Both the position numbers and the translations under genes were made by a program. The notes beneath the pieces were generated by a model. It was not told the origin of the DNA, did not search any database, and worked only from the letters and a program-made list of their open reading frames with translations. Positions 34,162 through 44,683 of a stretch of DNA of 64,000 nucleotides are shown here, one piece after another. The first letter of the stretch is position 1, and each line of letters opens with the position of its first letter. The stretch is from Lithobates sylvaticus (lineage: Eukaryota > Chordata > Amphibia > Anura > Ranidae): contig CM053029.1 in assembly GCA_028564925.1 (NCBI GenBank), positions 193,746,940 to 193,810,939 on the forward strand. Reading direction: 5' to 3'.

Positions 34162-36515
34162 CAGTGCCTTGAAAAAGTATTCATACCCCTTGACATTTTC
34201 CACATTTTGTCATGTTACAACCAAAATGTAAATGTATTTTATTGGAATTTTATGTGATAGACCAACACAAAGTGGCACATAATTGTGAAGTGGAAGGAAA
34301 ATGATAAATGGTTTTCAATATTTTTTTACAAATAAATATCTGAAAAGTGTGGCGTGCATTTGTATTCACCCCCTTTACTCTAATACCCCTAACTAAAAAC
34401 TAGTGTAACCACTTGCCTTCAAAGTCACCTAATTATTAAATAGAGTTCATCACCTAATTACTAAATAGAGTCCACCTGTATGTAATTTAACCTCAGTATA
34501 AATACAGTTGTTCTTTGAAGCCCTCAGAGGTTTGTTAGAGAACCTTAGTGAACAAACAGTATCATGAAGGCCAAGAAACACACCAGACAGGTTAGGGATA
34601 AAGTTGTGGAGAAGTTTAATGCAGGGTTAGGTTATAAAAAAATATCCCAAGCTTTTATCATCTCACGGAGCACTGTTCAATCCATCATCCAAAAATGGAA
34701 AGAGTATGGCACAACTGCAAACCTACCAAGACATAGCTGTCCATCTAAACTGACAGGTCGGGCAAGGAGAGCATTAATCAGAGAAGCAGGCAAGAGGCCT
34801 ATGTTAACTCAGGAGGAGCTGCAGAGATCCACAGCTCAGGTGGAAGAATCTGTCCAGAGGACAACTGTTGGTTGTGCATTCCACAAATCTGGCCTTTATG
34901 GAAGAGTGACAAGAAGAAAGCCATAAGAAGTCCTGTTTGCAGTTTGTGAGAAGCCATGTGGGGGACACAGCAAACATGTGGAAGAAGGTGTTCTGGTCAG
35001 ATGAGACCAAATTTAAACTTTTTGGCCTAAAAGCAAAACGCTATGTGTGGTGGAAAACTAACACTGTACATCATATAATATGAACCCGAGGGTCATGGAA
35101 GACCACTCACAAAAATAAGTTTTAACTCAGTCAGGACCAACAGTGGTGAATAATTGAAAAATGAAAAATCTTTATTATACAGAAATATTAAATAATTAGC
35201 AGACTAACAGGCTACCAGTCTTTTGGCCAGCAACCCTCCAAAAAAACAAAAAAAAACAAAGTTAAAATTGGAACAACGTTGTCACAACAATAAATCAGCA
35301 CACAGCTGAGCTCAGAATCATGTGGACAATAGCCAATCATTATCCATGCAATAAACAAAACCTCAAGATTGCAGCATAATGACTGCAGCATCTCAACAGG
35401 TGGGTCTTAGCAAGCCCCTACGGGCTGCTATAGCAGTATTCAATCCAATTCAATTGGCTAGTTAACACTATAGACCCTCAATGTTGAGGAGTCACAGTGT
35501 CACACCTGACAGTTATTGATCACTGATGTTCATGGTCTATTGATGATATGCCATAGAAGTAGGGACACACTTTGGTTGTGGCACTAATTGATGAGATCCT
35601 CTATTAAGTGGTGGAGTTGGGGGTCCTTTCCAGTCGCTTTGGGGTCTATGTATTTAAGTAGTCCCACTACAAGGAATCTGGCGATCTGAGCCTGGTTCGG
35701 CTGACCCATCACAATAATGTTATAAGGATGTTATCACCCCAGCATACTCACTATGACATGAACATGAATGCGTTACAATTCTGCTAGATAAAATCGCGAC
35801 AGGGACACCGCTATAATGATGGAGCAATCAGTCATGTATTATACTGTTAGAAGACACGTAGGGATCCAGTTCGGTGTAGACAGGTGCTATACACCAAGCT
35901 ATTGAACTGGACTAGGTATGTCACAGACCCACACTGTACAGCGGTACTGGGGTGGTACTTTAAACGAGTATTATGACAGTACTGCACAGGGGGCCACACT
36001 GTTGGACATTCGGTCCAGTGATTTGTTGCAGAAATACGAGTATACAGAGCTAGTAGTAGGAGGCTGCCCGCAGGCTCTCACCGCCCCCGTCTACTCTGGT
36101 CTGGTGTAGTCCATTCATGAGCTGTTTTACTGCTTATTCAATGATGCGTAATAGCTGCAGAATCCCATGCATGTCTCCATCCCTATGCCAGCGGAATCAT
36201 GGTGCCAGGACATGGTTCTCATGGGACAAACTCTCCCATGACACTGTTGGCAGTGCTGAATGTCTTGTCCCGCCTGGGCGGGTAACACTGCACATCACCC
36301 TGAACACACCATCCCCCGTGAAGCATGGTAATGGCAGCATCTGATTGTGGGGATGATTTTCTTCAGCAGGGACAGGGAAGCTGGTCAGAGTTGATGAGAA
36401 GATGGATGGATCCAAATACAGAGCAATTTTAGAAGAAAACCTGTTAGAGACTGCAAAGACTTAAGACTAGGGTGGAGGTTCACCTTCCAGCAGGACAACG
36501 ACCCTAAATATACAG
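34162..36515 (+). pseudogene. Decayed Tc1-like transposon (Tc1-B) with an insert
   Basis: It begins after TA (34160-34161) with CAGTGCCTTGAAAAAGTATT, a known Tc1 end, and has an inner repeat near 34355-34380 (TGTATTCACCCCCTTTA). The transposase starts at 34564 (MKAKKHTRQVRDKVVEK...), with two helix-turn-helix parts up to a stop at 34924-34926. Later pieces continue in broken frames (ETKFKLF-like text near 35000) up to about 35073. A 1.2-kb insertion (35074-36282) follows, then the gene resumes (LNTPSPVKHGNGSI, about 36300) and fades after QQDNDPK-like text near 36510. The right end is missing. It is a different subfamily from Tc1-A and much older. Confidence 0.88.
35074..36282. mobile_element. 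1.2-kb insertion of unknown class in Tc1-B
   Basis: It splits the Tc1-B transposase text. The flanks TAACACTG(T/C)ACATCA at 35059-35073 and 36283-36297 match in 14 of 15 bases, so this is a target duplication of about 15 bp. No poly-A tail or long terminal inverted repeats are seen. The right end holds a perfect small palindrome (CCCGCCTGGGCGGG, 36269-36282). On the minus strand an AATAAA lies about 100 bp before the left edge. No convincing protein. A long target duplication suggests a retrotransposition-type insertion (LINE, SINE or Penelope-like 3' end), but I cannot assign a family. Confidence 0.65.
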
Positions 36516-37199
36516 TGTATTGGAGAAAACGAAGCTGTCTATTAAATCCTGGACTAATATGTTCCACAATAATATTGAGCTGATTTAGTGAAAAACAATA
36601 TTAATGATAAAATTTAATTAAAATATAAAAAAAAATTAAACAATTAGAAAATTCTCTGCTCAACTTAACGTGAGATACACACTGTGAAATACAAAGTAGA
36701 AAAAATAGCTGCGCTGAAAATTGAACCACGTGATGAACCAAATAAAATTAAATAGCTCCGATAACATAAGTTAAAATAGTGATCATTGAAATAAATCCCC
36801 CTTTAAACAATATAAGTGAAAAAAACAATTCATGTGTACACTGTTGTGTATTATAGTGACTGAACACTGAGTTCAGTATAAATAATAACGTGAACAGTCA
36901 TAAATCATTAAAGGGTTAATTAATATGATGGTATACAAAAAGTCCAATTATGAATGGTAAAAGCTGTTGTTGTGCTTCAGTGATATTCGGAATCAACACC
37001 CATCAGAAAACTGTGATGAAATACACCAGATAAGGCAAAGACAGAAGATCCTCCACCAGAAAAATAAATTTATCTGCAGCTTACCAGCTGGTCTGATCTC
37101 TTTTTTAGGGAGATCAGAAAGGCCTGTGGCTATATCACCCTGCCAGGGTCTCTATCCCAGACTCTCCAATTAGCAAACTTAGGGAAAGCTTGTGGGTTC
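36516..37199. repeat. A/T-rich frog repeat, unassigned
   Basis: No gene. A/T-rich text to about 36960, then a stretch with CTGCAGCTTACCAGCTGG (37074-37091) and the palindrome TTTTTTAGGGAGATCAG. It joins Tc1-B to the 5' side of L1-C. Boundaries are not clear. Confidence 0.4.
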
Positions 37200-37343
37200 C
37201 TCCTAGGTCCTTCCTTACTTCCACCAGAACTCGTTTATGCAGGAAAAAGATACACATCCATAGCCTAATACTGTCTCCATGTGTTCATCTGTAGAGCTCT
37301 AGGGCCGCAATTTGAACAGGCACTGCTGCCCGGGTGTACCAAG

Positions 37344-38290
37344 ATGGCCGCCGCGGCCCAGCAACACGCCTCGGAGAAGGAGAGCCACATGAAGCAAAGG
37401 CAAGTGCTAGCCCCTGCCTCCCTCACATACACCCCAGCTAACCAGAGCATGATCATGCAGCAGATGACATCATCTCCTGCATCCACTGAATCACTGCTCA
37501 GCAGAAACTTCGGAGACCCTGCGTTTTCACCAGCAGGACCTAATCTGACGCCACAACAGGGGGGATCTTCCCCAGGATTCCCATTCCCAGAGACTGGCAC
37601 CCATTCAGATGACCTCTTCTTGAAACTGTCAGCTCTACTAGAAAGGGGTCTTGCCTCCACTGCAGCAAAAATAACAGGAGACACAAAGGCAGACTTCCAA
37701 AGCCTAGGATCCAGGATGGAAGCTATTAAGCATAAACTTGACATGACAGTCACCGTCACTAACCAAAACTCGGACCACATTCAGACTCTGCAAGATAGGC
37801 TGGACACGGCCTTACTCAGAATCGATGATCTATAAAACATATCCAGACGATCCAATTTCAGGATCAGAGGCCTCCCGGAGTCCATTGTTGACGTGTCACA
37901 AGCAACCCAGGAAATAATTAAATCTCTGATTCCGAACATACCACAGCATCATCTGGAATTAGACAGAGTCCACAGAGCCCTGGGACCTCCCAGAAAGGAC
38001 AGGTCCCCTAGAGACAACATCGCTAAGCCACACTTCTACCTAGTCAAGGAGGAGTTAATGAAGCAGTCTAGAGCAATGAAACAAATCTCATGTCAAGGTC
38101 ACCCTATACAAATCTTCGCCGACTTGTCCCCTTCCACAATCCAGAGAAGAAGAGCCCTGAAACTCCTCCTGTCGGTGCTAGCCCAAAAATAAATAAAATA
38201 CTGGTGGACATTCCCATTTGCTGTCAAATTCCATCACAAGAGAAAATCCTCCATTCCCTGAAGCTCATCTTATTGGAAGCAGACATGGAC
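37344..38290 (+). pseudogene. L1 ORF1 pseudogene (L1-C)
   Basis: From the ATG at 37344 (MAAAAQQHASEKE). The Ser/Pro-rich N-terminus is followed by the coiled coil (LQDRLDTALLRIDDL) and the RRM-like domain (SNFRIRGLPESI, LELDRVHRALGPPRK). The C-terminal domain reads LSPSTIQRRRALKLLLSVL. In-frame stops occur at 37833-37835, where the family has the Glu of DLEN, and at 38190-38192; after that the frame is lost. The protein runs parallel to L1-A ORF1 over its whole length, so the two elements are of one lineage. Confidence 0.88.
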
Positions 38291-38312
38291 ACTTCCAATC
38301 CGGCATTCAACT

Positions 38313-39105
38313 CAAGGTTGCATATAGTGTGATACTGTATAAAGATTTTATTGGGTATAAAACTCCCCCCCCCTTAGTACATAAATGCGTACCCTGCATC
38401 AATGAAAATCAAGCGTTGTATTAGTACTGTGCCTGTTAAGGTGCTTTAGCCCCGCCGGAACTGGTGTTATCGTTCGGCTGTATAGAACAGCGCTCAGCTT
38501 CCTGCTGCCTAGTCCCTGGAGCGCACGTTTGAGTTTTATACCCAATAAAATCTTTATACAGTATCACACTATATGCAACCTTCTTTTTATATGAGGGGAA
38601 TTGGTGTATGTTCCTGCTATGTCTGCTGCATAAGGAGATAAGGAGTGGAGAAACGCTGATGCTGGATAAACCTATTTGATGGGCGTATTTTTAACTGGGG
38701 TCTGGTGAGTGCATCCCCATGCGGGGAATTTATATCGCACGTGGTGAATACCTGGTGGAATTCTCGGTGGATACTGATTATTTTGCACAGAAAGAACTTT
38801 TACAGTAGCGATTGAAATATTCACTCATCTTCTTTCATCTGTGATTTACCGTATAGTCCTCGGTGCGAATAAGGACATAAGCGCTGCTGCAATATTATAG
38901 AGACTTTATATAGGAAGGACTGTTTTTATAAAATTGCCATATTTTCATACTTTGCACATTTAAGCGGCTGCTATTACCGATTGTGGTGTTTAATATTTAT
39001 ACTAATTTTATATATTTATATTTTATATATTCTTATATATTGGTATATTTATTTATTTATTTTATTTATCCAACTTGTTGAGAAGAAATATATCCAATCA
39101 GCGCG
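38313..39105. repeat. Repeat with 51-bp inverted pair inside L1-C
   Basis: A 51-bp stretch at 38313-38363 (TTGCATATAGTGTGATACTG...) has its inverted copy at 38533-38583, both containing the AATAAAATCTTTATACAG phrase. After it comes A/T-rich text with a TAAGGAGTGGAGAAACGCTG motif (about 38643) and TATATT runs (39000-39060). It interrupts L1-C between the end of ORF1 and the spacer. No gene. Class unknown. Confidence 0.6.
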
Positions 39106-39992
39106 GAGGGGTGTACCTAAGGGCAGGCATTAGTGGTTACACTCATTCTTTACATTTGGTCCTCCCATGGTCGATCCTTTTCCCCCTCTGACCTCAGATG
39201 GGTCAGATTCTGGGGAAACAGGTCCAACCTTGCAGTCAGTCCCCAACTAGATCAGCCTAAATAACCACCTTTCATCCAAGTTACTAAGAGGACTATCTCT
39301 GACATTAGTCCCCTAGATCCAATGTTACCTCCTGTTTGTTTTTCTTCTTCCAGCGAGCTTGTTTTTCTTTTTTTTCTTTTTGCTCCAACGGAGGCACAAC
39401 CAGGAAGGTTGATAGGCTGCCTCATCACCAGGAAAGACGGGGGAGTAGAATACCCAATACGGGTACTCTTAAGCCCCATACACACGGTCGGACAATCCGC
39501 GGACCAGGTCGGTCGGATTTTGTCCGTCGTACTTCGTACGTCGTCCGATGTTGGTGTTGCGTACACACGGTCGGACTACGTTGTCGGAATATCCGGTCTG
39601 CAAGAACGTCGTGACGTAAGTCGTCGTCCACGAGATTACAAAAGGGAAGTTCAGCACCACGTCAGGCACCCGTTGGGCTCCTTCTGCTGATCCCGTGTTT
39701 ATCGAGAGTTAGTGGAAGTTTGGTGACTTAAGATTTGCGCTTCTCAGTTTTCTGACTCAGATCGTTACTGCTCTTCAGTTTGTGCTTGTCGTGCGTATCT
39801 ATTTATTAGTGCGTGTAGTCAGTTCGCATTTGTTGGTCATTGCGGCCTATATCTTGATATAGGACGCTTTGATTTGCACTGCTTATTGTCTGCTCGTTTC
39901 TGGTATTCATTTCGTTCTTTCAGGCCTTGCTGTTTATCGGTGCTTTCTGTTTGTCCGTTCTGACCAGCCGACCTTTTGTGACCTTCTGAGCG

Positions 39993-41941
39993 ATGTTTCC
40001 CGTGCGTACTCGTCGCCGAGTTCGTGCTGTACGCGGAATTGGTGTCGGGCTTTTAGCTTTGAGCCAAGACCCGTCCATGAACAGAGTGACGAGGAGTATG
40101 TGGACCAAGAATTGGTTGCTTCAGCGTGACCAATTCTCGCACATGCCTTTGCTTCGTGAGATCCGGGAGAATAATCCTGATGATTTCAGGAACTTTCTCA
40201 GGATGACGGACCCCGATTTTCACCGTCTTTTGGCTTTGCTGACCCCCTTTATCAGCCGGCAGGATACCTGCATGAGACAAGCCATTACTCCGGAGCAGAG
40301 GCTTGTTGCCACGTTGAGGTACTTGGCGACAGGGAGAAGTCTTCAGGATTTGAAGTTCTCTTCAGGTATCTCTCCCCAGGCCCTGGGAATCATTATTCCA
40401 GAGACCTGTTCTGCCATCATCCAGGTCCTGCAGGAGGACTATATTAAGGTAACATTTATACTTTACTATTCCCTTCTATGTATGCTCTGTTTGCTAATGT
40501 CTTCTATTTTTGACCTCCTTCCCTAATTACCATGATTGCAATATGTTCTAATATGCTGTGCCCCTTTTCTCCTTCATGCATTTTTCCCTTCACTTACCTC
40601 CCCAGCATGCTCTTCTGCCCCAATAGACACCTATGGCCTAGTCACTTAATCAATGTCTTTTGTCTGCTGCATAGTATTGTTTGCCCCCAAACACCCCCTA
40701 AAATATGCACAAATGTACACACTATATACCTACCTCTTTATAGTGGGCATCTTTAGGGATGAATTCAGCAAAGCATGTAGTGCAAGGGGCTGCCTCCATA
40801 CATTCCATTTCCTAATTTTTTGTCTTCTTTCCCTCCTATTAGCTTGCTTGGTAATTTCAGAATGTCACAATGTGCCTGCCTTTTTTTGGGGGGGGGGGGG
40901 GGGTTTAAATGTTATTTTATCTTTCCTGGGGGCTGCCAATAGTGTTAAGTACAGAGGGTCTGGCCAAACTAGCACACATTATTGAGCCATTTGCCAATCA
41001 ATGAAGTGCAGAGGGTTACCTGTCCACCCCCCCCCCCAAAACCCTAGTTATTGCCAATGGCCCATCAGAAGTGGGGGGATTGATGGGGGGTGAGTAATCT
41101 GTGAAGGGGAGCCTCTACTTTTCTGTGCAAATACTTTCCAGCCTCCAATTTTATACAATGCTCTTGTTCCAAGATGTTGATTGTCTAATCTGCTTGCAAT
41201 GTTTAAGTGCAAAGTGACTACATTTTTTTTTCTTGTTTCACTCCACAGTTCCCTTCCACGCCACAGGAATGGCAGACTGTCCGCATTGTCCCACCGCCCA
41301 ACTCGGGGTCCTACTATTATAATTATAAAGGGTTTAATAGTGTAGTGATGTTGGCGGTGGTGTCGGCAACATACGAGTTTATGTATGTGGACGTGGGGAT
41401 GAACGGCCGGATCTCGGATGGTGGTGCCATTACGCACACGGAGTTCTACTGGCGTCTCCAAAGTGGCAGTCTGTGCTTGCCACCTCCAGAGGAGAATGCC
41501 GAAGGACTCCCCTTCGTCTTTGTCGCAGATGAAGCGTTTGCGTTGACTCCCCATGTGATGAGGCCGTTCCCGATGAGGACCCTCACCCCGGACCAGAGGG
41601 TCTTCAACTACAGGCTGTCCAGAGCCAGAAGAGTTGTGGAGAACACTTTTGGCATCCTGGCCAGCCGCTTCCGCCTGTTCCTGACGGCATTTAACTTGGC
41701 GGAATACAAACTGAACCACATAGTTCTTGCCTGTTGCATATTGCACAACTTCCTCAAAAGACATAACAGGAACTATGTGGTGCCCGTTGGCCCAGATGTG
41801 GAGGGCCCTCCAAATGCGGACCTCACAGCCCTTCAAGTGGCACGTCCAGGCTTGCCCCCTCTAAATGCCCGCGTGGTCCGCGAGCAATATATGGAGTACT
41901 TTGTGGGTAGGGGGGCCATTGCTCTGCCTGACGATGTGTGA
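39993..41941 (+). pseudogene. Harbinger transposase (HARBI1-like), core deleted
   Basis: Two coding exons: 39993-40448 and 41249-41941. The donor AAG|GTAACA and acceptor CCACAG|TT fit with phase 0, giving about 382 residues. Exon 1 carries the N-terminal helical part (RNFLRMTDPDFHRLLALLTPFI, EQRLVATLRYLATG), as in HARBI1. Exon 2 has VPPPNSGSYYYNYKGFNSVVML, YVDVGMNGRISDGG, FVFVADEAF (second catalytic Asp) and RRVVENTFGILASRF (catalytic Glu). Between PQEWQTV and RIVPPP (about 41275-41284) the family has roughly 25-30 more residues, including the first catalytic Asp in G(A/G)(L/I)DGKH. That block is missing in frame, so the enzyme cannot cleave DNA. A polyadenylation-like AATAAA lies at about 41954. 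Confidence 0.88.
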
Positions 41942-43015
41942 GAGGCATTTTTTAATAAATCTGATATTTTAACCAACCTCTGATTTCTTGTCATTTCAGT
42001 CTTCTTTTTAGCTTATTTTACCTTGACATTTTTTCCCTTTGCCTTCGACAGTGGGAATGCACTTTCTGGGCAAAAGGAGGTAACAGTCTCTTCTTCCCAA
42101 AAAGATTATTCTCATGTTGTGTGTTTGCTACCTAATCTTTGGTCTAGAGAAGGTTTGTCCTGCATAACTGACACCCAAAATACTCCTTTTCATCACCAGG
42201 TCTGACATGTGTGTATTCTGAAAAATGCTGTGCTCCGTGTTTTCGTACAAAGCACTGTGGGTGTCATTTACATAAGTCAAATCCGCTATGCTCTACAAGT
42301 GCATTGAAAAAGTTCCCTGGGAAAGGAAATTGCAGTGCAAAGTGGATTTGCCTTTAGTAAATAACACCCATTGCCCCCCATATCCTTTACATTTTACATA
42401 CATAATGCATTGTGTTTTTTAAATAAGGAAGCCACACATTTAGAAAAATAAAAAAGTTTACTTGGAAAACATTCACAAGTGCGTTTACAATCTTCACGCC
42501 AAAACTGACAACATCTTGGTTATTTACAACATTGTTTACAAACATTCCGCAATTGGTAAAACCAGGCATGGAGCTAAACAGAACCTATGAACTAGGAAAG
42601 TTCAACTTTGTAAAGTGAAGACAAGATCAGACATGACTATATGTTCAAAGTGTGTTTGATCTTGCCTTCATCACATGGGGGGGTCACCCCCGAAAAGTGG
42701 AAATTTCGAACATGCACACAATTTGGGTCTGAAAATGGTCATTAGATGGTAAAACACATGCCTAGAAGCTTCAAAAGTGCCATTTTCCATCATGGGGATG
42801 AATGGACGTTTTTTGGGGGTGCAACCCCTTCACCACAACCACTTTCGTAGTTCGTAAAGTGTTTGCACCCCCAAAAAAACGTTGGCATTCATCCACCATG
42901 ATGGGAGCTAGCACATGTGGACACAATGTGTGCATGTTCCAAATTTCACACAGTTTTTAAGTTGCAAATGTGTTCAGAAGCTGGCACAAATGTGTGTTAA
43001 TTACTTGGTGCGTTT
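41942..43015. repeat. Harbinger internal spacer with MITE and hairpin
   Basis: No gene. Two structures stand out. A small MITE at 42259-42369 has inverted ends GGGTGT(C/T)ATTTAC. A palindrome at about 42690-42960 pairs CATCATGGGGATGAATGGACG (42790) with its inverted copy near 42906, and also pairs the outer GTGGAAATTTCGAACATGC with its complement near 42930-42955. The end of the small MITE resembles the right end of the copy at 52490-52662. Confidence 0.7.
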
Positions 43016-44371
43016 TCATATTTTTCCTAAAACATCAATGATGTTCTTCAATTTTTGTTGAACATCATTGATGTTTTGCTTTATGTAATCTAGATCTCTA
43101 TTGCAGACCATTATCTCTCCGATGAGTACGTGGGCACTCTCTGTGGTAAAGTGTGATTTTTCTTCCACAACATCCACGTCACCTAAAAACCACAAACAAA
43201 CAAAAATGGGGTGTTGGAAATGAGGCAGCCATACATGGATTAGCTTACCAGTAGCTGTGTTCTCCCACACTCACCTGTTGTGGTGACAATTTCTCCAAGT
43301 TCGATGATCTCTCCTTCCTCCTCCTCCTCCTCTGCTTCTGCTCTTTCCCCTTTTTTGGGAGGTGTTGGTTTGGGGGTTTCCTCAGACGGCCCAAGTTTTC
43401 GCTCCCCTATGAGAATGTACAAAAGGAAGATTTAGCAACACAATCTATTGAGGGCAGAAATAGGAAATGACAAACATTGCTTGAAAGTGACGGACACTAT
43501 TTTAGTTTGGCCAGTTACAAATGCCAACTACATGAATGTAGTCACTTTGTAAAGGTGCTAAACTGACTAGCTTTTTGTTAGAAGTTTGTGTGATGGAGAC
43601 ACCCCTCTAGTATCCACTGGAGCACATGTGTGGAAAAGCCTAATAAAAAGGGGGTTTGGGTGTCCCAGCACTAGTGCTCTAGAGTCCAGATGGGTAAACA
43701 GCTACTGGGTGACCTCTCCTTTACATTGAATAAATTGGCTTTACATTCTTGATGACATTTCTAGTGAGAACAAACTTCCTTTCCCCCAAAAAAACACCAA
43801 ACATCGTATTATAAGTGGCCGAACGATCGAGGTTGCGTACGATCGAATGGACACACACACACGACCATGACAGTGGCAGAAAGATCGAGGCTGAGTACGA
43901 TCGAATGCACAGACGAACCTGAAAGTGGCCATTTTGGAATGTACAACTTTGTAAAAATCAAACCACAATGGAGCAGTATGCATGCAAGAAATCAAACACA
44001 AAACCCAACTACTTACTTTTTTGAAGAATTCGCTTGATCTTTCTGTACTGATCGGCCTCCCTCAGTTTCAGGTCTGACCAGCGTTTCCTCAGTTGCTCCT
44101 TGGATCGTTGTACCCCAAACTGATTGTACAGCCTTCTCACAACTTTAGACATGATCTTGGCCTTGCGGACATTGGGGTTGAGGTAAGGCCCATACTTCCC
44201 ATCATAGTCGCTCCTCTTTAATATGTCCACCATCTCCAACATTTCTCCAAATGACATATTGGACGCCTTGAATTTCAGGCTCCGGGATCGGGACGTTTCT
44301 GCCTCCGGACTTTCCTCGTCCTCCTCCTCGTTGGTGGGATATTTGGGGCGCACCTGCTGTGTCCACGCCAT
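43016..44371 (-). CDS. Harbinger Myb/SANT-like protein, three exons
   Basis: Minus-strand exons 44371-44017, 43406-43275 and 43182-43016. Splice sites read AAAAAA|GTAAGT, CATAG|GGGAG, AACAG|GTGAGT and TTTAG|GTGAC, and the phases match at both joins, giving 217 residues with no stop. Residues about 38-115 form a Myb/SANT-like trihelix domain (FGEMLEMVDILKRSDY, NPNVRKAKIMSKVVRRLY, SKEQLRKRWSDLKLRE). An acidic run (EAEEEEEEGEIIELGE) follows, then a C-terminal predicted coiled coil (DLDYIKQNINDVQQKLKNII). In Harbinger systems the Myb-like partner binds the transposase and terminal DNA and carries the complex into the nucleus (NAIF1 with HARBI1 is the domesticated pair). This is the only undamaged gene of the element. 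Confidence 0.82.
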
Positions 44372-44683
44372 GTGCTCTCCCCACTGCGCCGTAAAGAGAA
44401 GGGGGGGGGAATAGACGAGAAAGATCGTCAGGGGCGGGCGGAGTTTGACGCATGCGCACTATATATAAAACGTCACACGCCTGTGTCGTAGCCACGATCT
44501 GGGAGACGAGGGGAGAGAAAACTCACGCACGAGACGATCGCTACAAACGAAGGTACAATTTGACGTTGGTACATAACTAGCCTAGACTGATTTGAACTTG
44601 AGGCTTCTTTATGGAGAAGATTAGGAGAGTTTAGCCTGACATAATTGAGAGGGTTTTGTGTGGTGTTGTGTCTTGCAGAGATT
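44372..44683. promoter_or_regulatory. Shared divergent promoter of SANT and MADF genes
   Basis: The SANT gene starts leftward at 44371 and the MADF gene rightward at 44684. Between them lies a CpG-containing stretch with ACGCATGCGC (44450-44459, NRF1-like) and TATATAAA at 44462-44469, oriented for the MADF gene. A donor-like AAG|GTACAA (44550) and an acceptor CTTGCAG (44672-44678) suggest an intron in the MADF 5' UTR. Promoter activity is inferred from layout and motifs. Confidence 0.6.

Noticed and set aside
35684-35830. Short Met-Gly frame on the minus strand inside the 1.2-kb insertion
   Set aside because: About 40 codons with no domain; not enough to support a gene.
41048-41836. 262-codon frame on the minus strand
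   Set aside because: Antisense shadow of transposase exon 2; low-complexity and without a domain.
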